Positions 10,123 through 20,440 are shown, numbered from the stretch's first letter. The stretch is DNA of 49,038 bases from Allomyces macrogynus ATCC 38327 (GCA_000151295.1 GG745330.1:1455452-1504489), one strand, 5' to 3'. Notes: generated by a model not told the origin, from the sequence alone. Numbers and translations are program-made.

Positions 10123-10383
10123 GGTCGTGGTTGGATTGGGAGTGGTTGCAAAGCAGCGAGTTTGGTGAAAGTGATCGAGTCGATGCACGGGAGAGAAGGT
10201 GCTTGCGACCGATGCACCGACTTTATACTGCGCCAAACATGGTGTGGGACGCATGGAGCCGATCAGGACGGCACGCGCTGCAGCCGCAGCGCCAGGCACC
10301 GCGGCGTGTGTGGAATGCGTGGCCACGCGAGCGGCGAGCGTGTTGCGACCGAGAACCGAGCGGAAAGCAAGTCGAGCTGACAT
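10123..10383 (-). other. In-frame N-terminal extension of GST copy 2, possible mitochondrial presequence
   Basis: It begins MSARLAFRSVLGRN and is rich in Arg, Ala and Thr. It is collinear with the extension of copy 1: same start pattern (MxARLAxR), same QYK at the TATA box, same SPxHRLDHxHQxRxFATTP block before the core Met. Preservation of an open frame over about 87 codons in both copies favours translation. The TATA box inside it favours an internal start. Both may be true. Confidence 0.5.
10222..10227 (-). promoter_or_regulatory. TATA box of GST copy 2 (TATAAA)
   Basis: The minus strand reads GCAGTATAAAGTCGG, placed 100 bp before the core ATG at 10122 and matching the TATA box of copy 1. 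Confidence 0.6.
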
Positions 10384-10496
10384 GTGGTGAGACACGAGCT
10401 GCAGAAGCGAATCGAAGCCTTGGGGCGCGTGGGAGAATTGGCCATTGCCGCACGCCGCGCGCTCCTTCAACAACGAAAACCAGGCCCAGCAGCGCG

Positions 10497-10615
10497 AGCG
10501 CGCGGCCGCAGTTGTGCGCGAGCGTGTCGTGCACGCGAGGCTGCGCGAAGACCGTTTGGTGGCAGTTGGCGGTCATGTTGTTGACCGCCGCCTTACGTCA
10601 GGCAAGTCCTGTCCC
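10497..10615. repeat. GST promoter module, copy C
   Basis: It contains GCGCGCGGCCGCAGTTGTG and GCGCGAGCGTG, then GTTGTTGACCGCC and CTTACGTCAGGCAAGTCCTG. It sits 114-232 bp upstream of the long-form start of GST copy 2 and corresponds to copies A and B near GST copy 1. Confidence 0.45.
10592..10599 (-). promoter_or_regulatory. ATF/CRE-like site TGACGTAA in module C
   Basis: This is the second occurrence of TTACGTCA in the GST locus, about 210 bp upstream of the long-form ATG of GST copy 2 and within the same repeated module as the site at 9270. Confidence 0.4.
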
Positions 10616-11420
10616 CTGTGCTCGGAACCATGCATTGTTGAGCACGGCAGCAAGTTTTGCGTAGAAAAGAACATTTCCGACGAAAAAAACAAATAGCCGA
10701 AATCGACACGATGTCTGCTCTGGGATTCATGTTTGATGACGATTTGATTCTCGCCCATGTTGAAGCGGACTGACTTGTGACCTGCAGAATGAGGTTGAAG
10801 CTCACATTTTGATTGCGATCATATATGTTGGCTTGGTCCCCTTACTTGAATGTAATACGTCCGCATACCGCCGCAGTATCAGAGCCAAACCAAACATCAG
10901 CGTCAAAGTGCCATTGGGCGTCCTGGGGCGAGAAATGAACGCTCTTGAAGATGTCGACCACACTGTGCGAGGCACGGGCAAGAGTCTGTTCGGACACTGC
11001 AACACGTTGCCCACCATGAAAACTATCTTTTCCACCCAAAAATGTTGCGCGGCGCAGGATAATTCTTTTGGAAGAGGTACAGGGCAGGCCACCGTTTCAT
11101 CTCTGTCGAACCCAGCGTTGTGGGACACGCAGATGGCAGGCCGCTGACAACAACAAAGCAGAGGAGAAGGGCGCAGGAGCCCAGGCTCAGCAAGAGACAC
11201 AGGTGATTCTGTCTTGCTTGTTTCGCACAATGGCGTGCGCGTTACGGTTGTACCTCAAGCGTCACGCTGACGAGGAGAAGCAATGTCTGCAAGTACCTGC
11301 TGACAAAGTGGATAGCCGTTGTGCGCGAAACCTGGGCGGACGGCGCTCGCTGCGTCCTTGAAACTGAGACAAATTGCACACGACGTCGATGGCTATGGCG
11401 ATGCTCTGAGCGACAGGCGC

Positions 11421-11605
11421 GGAGCGCGTTAGCGGACGGTTCTTTTCAGTGGACAGGACTGGCAGCGCCGTGTACTCGACACTGACGATATGAACAACCA
11501 ACGCAAACCAAATGGTGTACAACAATGAGTAAATTGTGCGGACGTGAACGAAAGCCGCGAAACGCGTCAGCGGAAGGTTCTTTCTGGTGGCAGGGCTGGC
11601 GGCGC
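11421..11605. repeat. Degenerate direct repeat (two ~48-bp copies)
   Basis: Copy one (11421-11469) and copy two (11558-11605) share GCG followed by TTAGCGGACGGTTC or TCAGCGGAAGGTTC. Both then continue with a T-rich segment, GGTGG- or GTGGA-like bases and GGACTGGCAGCGC or GGGCTGGCGGCGC. The spacing is about 137 bp. No function is apparent. Confidence 0.4.
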
Positions 11606-12060
11606 AACGAGCACCCGCCAGACAGTCGAACCCACCGCAACATGCTTGTCGTCTCCCAGGGAAACTAAAGAAAACACAAGGAAAAAGAGGGCAAACCGAC
11701 GTCGACACAGTGGCGACGCGTCGCGTTGCGCCGGCCCGCGGTGGACGTCGCGCGCTGGCAACAGCCGCGATCAGTGTCAGCTTTCCAAACTAATGTTGCA
11801 TTTATTCGTGACGACATTCACATTTCAAGAGACATTCTGCGTTGCACTGGTGGTGGAGAAGTTGAAGTTCGGATGGAGAGATTGCATTTTGTACTTCATT
11901 TTACATTGCGAAATGTGGAGGGGATGAATGGGATTAGGGTGCTTGGCGATTGGGGCAAAGAGATAGAGCGAAGGATACAACAGGCATTCAAAGCGAAACG
12001 GCACACGGCCGTGTGACTTTGACCCGGATCGACGCCGCCGAAATGGAATCAAATGAACGC

Positions 12061-15000
12061 TTAAAACGGGTGCACGCCAAACGAGTGCACGTCAAAGTGC
12101 TGGGCCTGCGCCTGCGACTGGAACGCCGACAGATTGACCGGGCCGTGCGCTTGGGCCCACTGCGACTGGGCCTGCTGGGCGAGCACGTCAGCAGTGTGGT
12201 TGTGACCCGAGAGGTCGACCTGCTGCGACTGCCACTGCGCTTGCTGAGCGAGAAGATCGGCGGCGTGGTTATGGCCCGACGCGTCAATCTGCGCCTGCTG
12301 CCACTGCGATTGGGCTTGCTGCGCAAACACGTCGGCACCGTGGTTGCCCGACGCGTTGATCCACTGGCCTTGAGACTGAGCCTGCTGCGCGATCACATCG
12401 GCGCCATGGTTGCCCGACGCGTTGGCCCACTGCGACTGCCACTGCGCTTGCTGCTGCGCGAAAACATCGGCACCGTGCACATGGCCGGCCGAGGAAACGT
12501 CGACCGACTGCGTCTGCGACTGAGCTTGAGACTGCTGCAGCGACGAGTCGAAATGGTGACCCGAGACGCCGCCCCACTGGCCTTGCCATTGGGCCTGGTT
12601 GGCCGCCGACGCAGCCGCATCGTGACCGCCAACGTTGAACTGCTGGAACTGCTGCTGGAGCTGCGATAGATCAACGCCACCGTGAGCATGACCCGCCGAC
12701 GACACGTCGACGTTCTGCACTTGCGCTTGTGCCTGCTGCTGTGCGGCAGTCGAGCTGCCGTGCGCCGACGACACATCGACGTTCTGCACTTGCGTTTGCG
12801 CCTGCGACGCGTTGACCGAGCCATGACCCGCATCCACCTGCTGCGTCTGGTACTGCGACTGCTGCTGTGCGGCCGTCGAGCTGCCATGCGCCGATGACAC
12901 GTCAACGTTCTGCGTCTGGTACTGTGACTGCTGCTGCGCGGCCGTCGAGCTGCCGTGAGCCGACACATCCACGTTCTGGACTTGAGTTTGCGCCTGCGAC
13001 GCGTTGATCGCGCCGTGACTGGCATCCACCTGTTGCGACTGGTACTGCGACTGCTGCTGCGCGGCCGTCGAGCTGCCCGAAGTCGTGGCCGTCTGAGCCT
13101 GAGACTGCGTCTGCGTCACGGTCGTCGAGGTTTGCGCACCAGCCGGGTCCGCGGTAGTGGCCGGCGTGGCCGGCGCGGGCTGCGTGGGCGCCGGTTGAGC
13201 GGGTGCAGGCGCTGCGGGTGCGGGCACGACAGGCGCGCAGTTCGGGTCGGCCTGGACGGGAGCGGGCTGCGCGGGCGCCGGAGTCGGAGCGGGACCGGTC
13301 GTCGCGGTCGTCGTCGTGTTGCCAGCGTGCCATTGACCGTCGTCGTAACCCGTATTGCCGCCCTCTATCAAATCACCGAAACGTCAGCTGATAGGTGCCA
13401 CGATCACAAACAGGCTGAACTGGGTGTACGTGCCATATTTCCCACTTGTCCACTGGCCGTTGTCGTAACCGGTGTTGCCGCCCTCTATCAAATCACCAGA
13501 ACGTCAGTTGACAGGTGCAACGACCACAAACAGACTGAACTGGGTACCAACCATATTTTCCGACCCACCAGGAGCCGTCGTCGTACGTCGTGTGCGTCGT
13601 GGTGCCGCTCGGCGCCGCACCCGACGACGAAGTGATGTTGGTGGTCGCGTGCCACTGCCCGTCGTCGTAACCCGAATTACCGCCCTCGTACTGTCCCTGG
13701 TGCCACTGCCCATCTTGGTATCCAGTGTTACCGCCCTCCCACTGGCCCGGTGCCCACGAGCCGTCGTCGTACGTCGTGGTGGTGGTCGTGGTCGCCTGCG
13801 GGACTGGCGCGGGAACGGGAGCAGCCGAAGCGGACGGATCAACGACCGGAGCCGGCGTGACCGGGGTGGTCGTCGTGGAGGCCGTCGTGTGGCACGCGTC
13901 GGGCGCCGGCGTGTTGGTGGTCGTTTGCGTGACCGGCGTTGCTGGAGCGGCCGCAGTCGACGGATCAACGGCCGGAGCCGGCGTGACGGGGGTGGCCGTC
14001 GTCGAGACCGTTGTTTGGGACGCGTCGGGCGTCGCCGTGGTGGTGGTGGTCGTTTGCGCGACCGGCGTTGCCGGAACGGCCGCGGTCGACGCACCAGCAT
14101 CGTTCGTGCTAGTGGTCGTAGTGGTCGTTTGAGAGGTTGGCGCGGCCGGAATTGGTGCCGAATCGGTGGACGGCGTCGGGGCTGGCGTGGCCGAGGCCGC
14201 TGGGGCCGCCGTCGAACCCGTCGTGTAACCTGCATCGTTCGTGGTCGTGGTGGTGGTCGTCGTCTGCTGAGCAGGTTGGGCCGGAGGAGCGGGAGACGGG
14301 ACGGCCGCCGTCGACGGATCAGCCGTGGGGACTGGCGCGACCGGTGCTGCAGTCGACGAGCCCGTGGTGTGGCACGCGTCCTGCGGCTGCGGCTGCGGCT
14401 GCGGCTGCGTCGCGGCAGGAGTAGGCGCAGGTGCGGCCGGAGTTGCGGGAGCGGCCGTCGAGTAACCCGCATCGTGCGTGGTCGTGGTGGTGGTCGTCTG
14501 CGGCTGGGCTGGCGTAGAGGCCGGAATCGGAGCGGGATCGGAGGAAGGTCCGGGAGCAGGTGCGGGCGCCGGAATCGGAGCTGGATCAGCGGTGTGGCCC
14601 GCGTCGTGCGACACAGTGGTCGTGCTCGTCTGCGTCTGGCCCTGAGTCTGCGAGACTTGGGCAGCACCATTGTCACCCGAGACGGTGCTCGACTGGTTTT
14701 GGCCTTGCGTCTGCGAGACTTGGGCAGCGCCATGATCGCCCGACACGGTGGTCGACTGGTTCTGGCCTTGCGTTTGCGCCGTAGCCGTGTTCGAGTCCGA
14801 TGAGGAGACCGACTGGCCCTGCCCTTGCGACTGCGCGACTTGAGCGGCACCATTGTCACCCGAGACCGTGATAGTTTGGCCTTGTCCTTGGTTCTGCACA
14901 GTGGTGGTGGTGGTCGAACCCGACGTTGAGGCCGACTGGCCTTGGCCTTGCGTCTGCGAGACCTGGGCAGCGCCATTATCACCAGAGACCGTGGTAGATT

Positions 15001-16159
15001 GGCCTTGGCCTTGACTTTGCGCCGTGGTGGTGGTCGAACCCGAAGTCGACGCGCTCTGGTAGGCCAATTGGCTCTGCGTCGCGGCCACGCCGTGGTCGCC
15101 CGACGCGTTAGCCGTGCTGGTCTGGTACTGCGACTGGCCTTGGGCAACTTGCACAGCGCTGTCGCTACCCGACGACGCCGTGGAAGACTGCGTCTGGCTC
15201 TGGTATTGGCTCTGCGCGCCGCTCACGGCCTGATCATGGCCCGAAGCCGTCGCCGAGCTCGACTGTCCTTGGTATTGACTCTGCGCAGCGTTCGCGGCGC
15301 TGTCGTGGCCCACCGGAATGGTGCCCGACTGGCTTTGCGCCTGGTACTGATTCTGCGACGCGCTCACGGCGTGATCATGGCCCGACGACGCGTTGGTCGA
15401 GCTCGACTGGCCCTGGTATTGGCTCTGCGCAGCGGTCACGGCCTGGTCATGGCCCGAGACGGTCGTCGTGCTCTGCTGGACTTGGTACTGCGACTGCGCA
15501 GTCTGAGCAGAGCTGTCGTGGCCTGAAGTCGTCGTCGTGCTCTGCTGGCCTTGGTATTGCGACTGCGCGGCCTGAACAGCGCCTTCATGGCCCGAAGCCG
15601 TCGCCGAGCTCGATTGGCCTTGATAATGCGACTGCGCAGCGCTCAGGGCGCTGTCGTGACCCACCGGAATGGTACCCGACTGGCTTTGCGCTTGGTACTG
15701 GCTCTGTGCGGCGCTCGCCGCGTGATCATGGCCCGACGAAGCGCTAGCCGTGCCCGACTGGTACTGCGCCTGGCTCTGCGAAGCCGTCATGGCGTGATCA
15801 TGGCTCGACGAGGAGGTGACCGTGCCCGACTGGCTCTGGTACTGCGATTGCGACGCGTTCACGGTCGCCTGGCCGCTGGTCGAAGCCGACTGCGCTTGCG
15901 ACTGCGCCTGGGTCGCGTTCCCGCCGGCGGTGCCAGACAGGCTTTGGTACTGCGACTGGTACTGCGCGAGGTTGGCCTTTTGCGCAGCCACGTCGAGGTA
16001 CTGGTTCTGCGCCTGCGAGTGGAAGAGCTGGAGGAGTGGGGAGTGCGCGACGCGTCAGTTTGCGATGTGAGATGTGATAGACGCTGGTTTTCACCGCACG
16101 CGGGGGTGGGGTGATCCGATCAATGTGCGGCGGAGACGTACCGACGCGGGCAACGACAT
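12061..16159 (-). CDS. Giant Q/S/T-rich tandem-repeat protein, prion-like (4 exons, 1282 aa)
   Basis: I do not recognise this family. Exons 16159-16142 (18 nt), 16027-13552, 13484-13434 (51 nt) and 13364-12061 join in phase to 1282 residues starting MSLPASLFHSQAQNQ. No signal peptide or membrane segment is seen. Lys and Arg are almost absent. Five repeat zones follow one another. The first has SGHDxAxxAAQSQYQGQ units of about 22 residues, with His-Asp pairs. The second has SGDNGAAQVSQTQGQGQS units. The third is a Thr/Pro/Ala linker punctuated by DAGY or DACHTT. The fourth has aromatic units such as EGGNTGYDDGQWH and YDDGSW. The fifth has SGHNHAADLLAQQAQW and HGSSTAAQQQSQYQ units, ending GVHPF. 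The second intron (13433-13365) has a GC donor. The composition suggests a self-associating or phase-separating protein, or a wall or adhesive component exported without a classical signal. A TATA box precedes it. Confidence 0.85.
12064..13110 (-). repeat. C-terminal Q/S/H repeat zone of the Q-rich protein
   Basis: At least four units of the type HGSSTAAQQQSQYQTQ followed by VDVSS occur first. After these come units of about 20 residues of the type SGNHGADVFAQQAQSQ, each with a His pair or Asn-His near the start and alternating Gln with Trp or Tyr. At DNA level the copies are diverged, which argues against very recent expansion. Confidence 0.75.
13321..13560. repeat. Two tandem 120-bp units, each one exon piece plus one intron
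   Basis: 13321-13440 and 13441-13560 are similar along their whole length. On the minus strand each contains the coding block EGGNTGY-DGQW. An intron with CCCAGTTCAG near its start follows, then CTGACGTT as branch region and GTGATTTGATAG at its end. The upstream copy uses a GT donor (13551). The downstream copy has GC at the equivalent place (13433) and only the GC donor keeps the frame. Confidence 0.75.
14600..15840 (-). repeat. N-terminal HD/QSQYQ and GDNGAAQV repeat zones of the Q-rich protein
   Basis: About a dozen units of 20-24 residues run from 15840 to about 15100, each with SGHD or GHDSA, then AAQSQYQ, then a Ser/Thr-rich tail. From about 15060 to 14600 the unit changes to SGDNGAAQVSQTQGQ. 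Units differ by several substitutions, and one pair (GTIPVGHDSA) recurs about nine units apart, suggesting block duplication. Confidence 0.75.
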
Positions 16160-17732
16160 TTCGGCGAAGGGTGATCAAGCAATGGAGAGCAACAAAGCAA
16201 TACGAGCGGCCTGGAGGCGCGCGACAAATGAACTGGCGCGACGACGGTGCACGAGAGCGAGCGAAAGCGAGCGAGAGGCACAGCGAGTGCTCGGGAGAGC
16301 AGCAGATGCTCGGCAGCGTCGGCGCGGGGGACTTGGCCCATTTTATAGCGCGCCGAGCAGCACGCTGGTGATCGTCTACCGCACATCTGCACAGCGTCGG
16401 TACAGGACCACGGGTGCCGCCGCCCGGGGCCTTCCCACCGTACGCGGCGCTCAGCGCGCCCCACGCCATCGCACTACGGCAACAGCGCGATCAGAGCGGT
16501 TGCGCGACCCCCAATGGTGGCAACAGCAGCGCGCCGCAGCGGCACGGTGGCACACCACACAGGCGCCGACCAAGAGCGCGGAATGGACCAAGTGCCGGCC
16601 GCGATTGCGCCGAGCGGGAAGGCGCAGCAGCGCAGTACCACGAGTGATCAGGGCGGTGCGCGACGCGTCGAATGCCAATTGACCGGTACGGCAGGTGCAC
16701 GTCCGCACCCACCATGACACAGAACCCCCGTGGAACGCCGTCAGCAGAACACCCCTCTCACGCTTGCGAGTTTTCGAGCGGGTTCTTGGTGCCAAGTTGC
16801 CAGCAAGGGCCGGCTGGTCGGAACGGGGAGACAACGCGGTGCATGCAACCAGCGATGGCCGTCGGACGCGATCCACGCGCTTCAGCTGTGCGCGGCCGCC
16901 ACCGAGCGCAGCGCGATGGGGCAGCGGAGCGCGGCTCGAGGCGCCTTCAGCGTCGCATAATCATGGTGGCTGCGCACGCAAGGTGGGAGCAGCAGCGGTG
17001 CCTTGACGCGATGGACTGGCTTCGAGGTGGCGGCCGCCAAGGGCGCAGCTTCCTCCCGAACCAGATATCGTCGGCGATGGTCAGCCGTGCGCTGTCAAGG
17101 GGCGCATTTCATGATGGTGCGTGTAGGTGCCGCTCGAGGAAGCTGCTGCGGCCGTGATAGCGTGGCGAGCGAGATGGAAGTGGGACGTGGTGTGGTAATG
17201 GCCGGCGTGAAGGCAGCATGCTGCAATGAGGCCAGTCGAGCGCGGTGGTGAGGATGCTGCATGTCCATTGCACTTGGCCTTGCAGCGGGCAATTCGACGG
17301 CGTTGGAACGGCGGTGCGGTTCGTTGATGGTAAGGGCGAGTTGGCGACCGCGAGACCGCACGGTGACGTGCGAGACAGTAAGGCGTGACATCCGCGTGCA
17401 AAAGCGCTCAGGGCAACAGGCTACCTGCCACGAAGCGGTCCGTCAACTGTGGCGAACTTGCACGCGTCGCGCGCCAACCCGCGAATCATGCGTTTTAATC
17501 TCGTCGTACCTTTGCCCTCGAAACGCAAGCACGCCAAACACGTTCGCCACAGGAACAGGCCGGCTCTCTCGCCCGGCAACCGCCCTGCCGTGCTCGTCTC
17601 TTCCTCTCCTGCTGCACCCGCAATCTCTCCACCCCCGCGTGTGGCGCTCCTGCTGCTCTTCTTCTGCGAACCCGATCCGCGCGTGTGTCGTCGACCAAGT
17701 CGCTTCCAGCCCGACAAGCCGAAGGACCCGCC
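16160..17732. other. Divergent spacer: Q-rich gene / GT31 glycosyltransferase
   Basis: A 1.57-kb region between the minus-strand Q-rich gene and the plus-strand glycosyltransferase. The first 200 bp are the Q-rich gene's promoter and 5' UTR with the TATA box. The rest is GC-rich and has open frames in several registers with no recognisable protein. Pyrimidine-rich sequence at 17560-17640 fits the 5' flank of the glycosyltransferase. No gene is supported. Confidence 0.5.
16341..16347 (-). promoter_or_regulatory. TATA box of the Q-rich protein gene
   Basis: The minus strand reads GCGCTATAAAATGGGCC, 182 bp upstream of the ATG at 16159. The spacing is compatible with a 5' UTR of about 150 nt. 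Confidence 0.55.
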
Positions 17733-19790
17733 ATGCCGCCGCCAAGGCTTCCGCGCCCGATCCTGCGGCTGCTCGTGATCACGCCGTGCCTGCTGCTCGT
17801 CCTGCTGCTCGCCTTTCTCCTGCACGCCGACCTCGAGGAGCTTGCCGCGCTCCGGTCCCAGGCCAAGCAGTGGGGCCTTGGGCGAAAGGACGTGCCGGGT
17901 TTGGCGCTGAATGAGCCAGCGACGATCATTCAAGGTGCGCCCGCCTTGATCACGCCACAATACGCGCTGAATTCGCAACTGATCGCGAAGGCTGTACGCT
18001 TCGTAGATGCGCTGCTGCCTGATGCGACCACCACCGCACACGATGCGCGCCGCGTGCAGGCGACGCGTACGACCGACGCCGTGATCGCTGCTACCGCGAC
18101 GGCGACGAAGAGCACGACACGCGCTGTGATCGCGGCCACGCCGTCGACCACGTTGCCCGCGGCAGCCCCAACCGCCGCGCCTGCGTCAAGCATCCCGAAC
18201 GCGCCCGTCGCGACCAGTAGTACCCTCGTCGCTGCTGCACCGACAGCCGGTTTCGTATGGGAACCGCGCGAGTACCGCGTCACCGACCCACGGTTCGACG
18301 ACTACGTAATTGGGCTCAAGTCCGGCATCGAAGTAGCCGTCGACAAGGTCCCGATCCAGCTGCTCACGTTTTTGCGGTCGGTGAAAAACATTTGGCTGTT
18401 TGGCGACGGCAACATGAAGGTCGGCGACGTGGAAATGCACGATGTCGTGACGGGCCTCTACGAGCAGACCGAGACGCGCTTGCGGCAGGCGGGCAAGTGG
18501 GAGGAGGCGAACACGCCGCGGTATAAGCTCAAGCACCATGACGGTACGAACACGCGATCGCGGTGGTTGGTGGGTGAAGGTGGTGCGGAAAACTGACCTG
18601 CCTTGTGTGGATTGAAATAGCCAAGGTCAAGCACCCGCGCGTCGAGGACCATCCGGACGAAGCGCACCCGCCTGCGGGTCAGTCGGGCGCGAGCGGGAAC
18701 AAGGAGCTGCACAAGCGCGCGACTCCCGCGCACGATCGTGAGATTTTGCCCGACCAAAAGAGCCAAGGGTGGAAGCTCGACGCGCACAAGAACATTCCCG
18801 CCGTCAAGGAAATGTACAAGCGATTCCCGAATGCCAAGTGGTACATTATGATTGACGACGACTCGTACGTGTTCCTGTTTCGCTTGTTCGTGACGCGAAG
18901 AATCGCTAACGTTGGTGCTCTCGATCAGATACGTGTTCATGGAAAACCTGCACCACCTGCTCTTGCCGCTCAACTCGTCGGAACCGCACTACATTGGCGC
19001 ACCCAACCACTTCCGCGGCTGCGACGGTGTCGACAAGATCGGCGACGGCCCCATGTTCGGCCACGGCGGGTCCGGGATCGTGCTCAGCCATGAGGCCGTG
19101 CGCCGCATGGTAGAAGTCGCCGACGACTGTGTCTTCCGGTACCGTCCCTGTTGGGCGGGCGACGTGCGCCTCGGCCTGTGCCTGCGAGACGCGGGCGTCA
19201 AGATCAGCTACATGTTCCCCGGCCGCCGGTACTTCAACCCGGTCACGCCGCACTGGTCGGTGCACCCGTACTACGAGGATCCGTGCAAGCGCGTCGTCAC
19301 GTTCCACCACCTGTCGCAGGCGACCATGCAAAAGTTGCACGATATCGAGCGGTTCGTGCATAACCGCACCGCCGAGACGCTCGGTCGCGTGAGCCCGCCG
19401 CGCGGGAAGTTCCTGCACGTGGATCTGCCCGAGGGGAGCGCGCGGCACCCGGCGTTTGCGCACTTGCCCGCGGCGGTGCCGTCAGCGTTTTACGCGCCGA
19501 TTCATCTCGAGGACCTGTGGTACCATTTCGTCGACTTGGACCCGAACTTGCCGGATATTGAGCCCGATACGAGTCGGCCGGGCGAGATTTACAAGGTCTG
19601 GACGGGCGCGCACGACGCCAATCATTGCCGCCTGCTCTGTGAGCGTGACGAGCGGTGCCGCGCGTGGGAGTTTGAACCGAAAGGCGGGCGGTGCAACGTC
19701 AAGGACAGTATCACGCGGTCCGTGCCGGCCAAAGGACACGCCGCAGGGCTCATCAAGTACCGGTTCCGGTGTCGGCGGAGGACGTTCTAG
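17733..19790 (+). CDS. Type II membrane GT31-like glycosyltransferase with C-terminal PAN-like domain (3 exons)
   Basis: This is a predicted Golgi-type glycosyltransferase of the Fringe/DUF604-like GT31 group, transferring a sugar from a nucleotide donor to glycoproteins or wall polymers. Exons 17733-18543, 18621-18864 and 18929-19790 give 638 residues. A short basic cytosolic tail precedes one membrane anchor at about residues 9-29 (LLVITPCLLLVLLLAFLLH). An Ala/Thr stem follows (residues 100-180). The catalytic domain has WYIMIDDDSYVFMENL, where DDD at about 349-351 is the metal- and donor-binding DxD. It also has GGSGIVLSHEAVRRM and a downstream WAGDVRLGLCLRDAGV block typical of the family. 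The last ~70 residues (CRLLCERDERCRAWEF...C) have the Cys spacing of PAN/Apple domains, as in many fungal GT31 proteins. The start is the first ATG before the anchor. The substrate is unknown. Confidence 0.88.
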
Positions 19791-20440
19791 AGTGGAGCCG
19801 GTTTGGAGTGGGAGTGGGGTGGAGGGTATTGTTTTTTGCACGTCAGTAATACACACTAGCATGACCCGATTGATTCATGTGACACCCGTGTCGTGGTCGG
19901 CGAATGCCCGCGAGCCGCCCCGCATCGCGCGGTTTGGATTGAGGAGGCAAGGCTCGCTATATTCTGGGACATCCACGACCACCTCGGGCCGCTACAGTAC
20001 GGCGCCAGACGTGTACACTACTGGTCAACTCTGCACATTCCCACGCTAATCTGCGACACGTCCACGAGCACTACCTCGCGCAACGCGCGCTCTTGGTTAT
20101 GCAAGGCCGCGGCCAAGCACAGCACATGGCATCCCCCAACGCTTGGTCGGCGCTGGCGGGATTTGAAAATTGAAGTGGGAGATGCGCGAGCAAGCTACCA
20201 ACGATCAGGAAGTAATGAACCCTTATGTCAGCAGGCGGCAGCCCCTGTTGAGTGTTGAGATCGGAGATCGCAAAGGCCATCACAGCCGCCATGCGGTCCA
20301 TCTTTGCGTTGCCCTTCAACGCTTTCTCTTCCTGCACGCGTTGCTCAACAACCTCCAACCACAACCAACCAACCAACCAACCACCTGCACCATCCAATCC
20401 GAGCCCAGTCCCTTCCAGCCACCGCACCAACTCCACCGCC
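19791..20440. other. 3' flank of the glycosyltransferase and promoter of the next gene
   Basis: No gene is seen. A short (AACC)n run at about 20364-20382 lies in the probable 5' UTR of the following gene. An in-frame upstream ATG at 20291 could extend that gene by 50 codons, but the extension is low-complexity Asn/Pro/Ser sequence. Confidence 0.5.

Larger units (their letters stand above)
10384..12060. other. 1.7-kb gene-poor stretch between GST copy 2 and the Q-rich gene
   Basis: The left end holds the third GST promoter module (10497-10615). From 10620 to 11980 the base composition is less GC-rich than the surrounding genes and no open frame on either strand has recognisable or convincing content. 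The longest, 10802-11230 minus and 11262-11708 minus, have no domain I recognise. A degenerate direct repeat sits at 11421-11469 and 11558-11605. The last part (11780-12060) is AT-rich, matching the 3' flank of the minus-strand gene that ends at 12061. Confidence 0.5.

Noticed and set aside
13321..13560. CRISPR-like repeats
   Set aside because: The two 120-bp copies are an exon-intron duplication in a eukaryotic gene; there are no short palindromic repeats with unique spacers.
13472..14803. Arg/Gly-rich plus-strand frame of 443 codons
   Set aside because: It is the antisense of the Gln/Thr repeat coding sequence of the Q-rich gene; its own repeats are the mirror of those codons.
16074..17157. 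Open frames in the Q-rich / GT31 spacer as genes
   Set aside because: Basic, low-complexity translations in several registers with no consistent start, splice sites or family match.
20291..20440. Upstream in-frame ATG for the 209-residue membrane protein
   Set aside because: The extra 50 residues are translated from an AACC microsatellite and pyrimidine-rich DNA that look like a 5' UTR; the ATG at 20441 has the better context.
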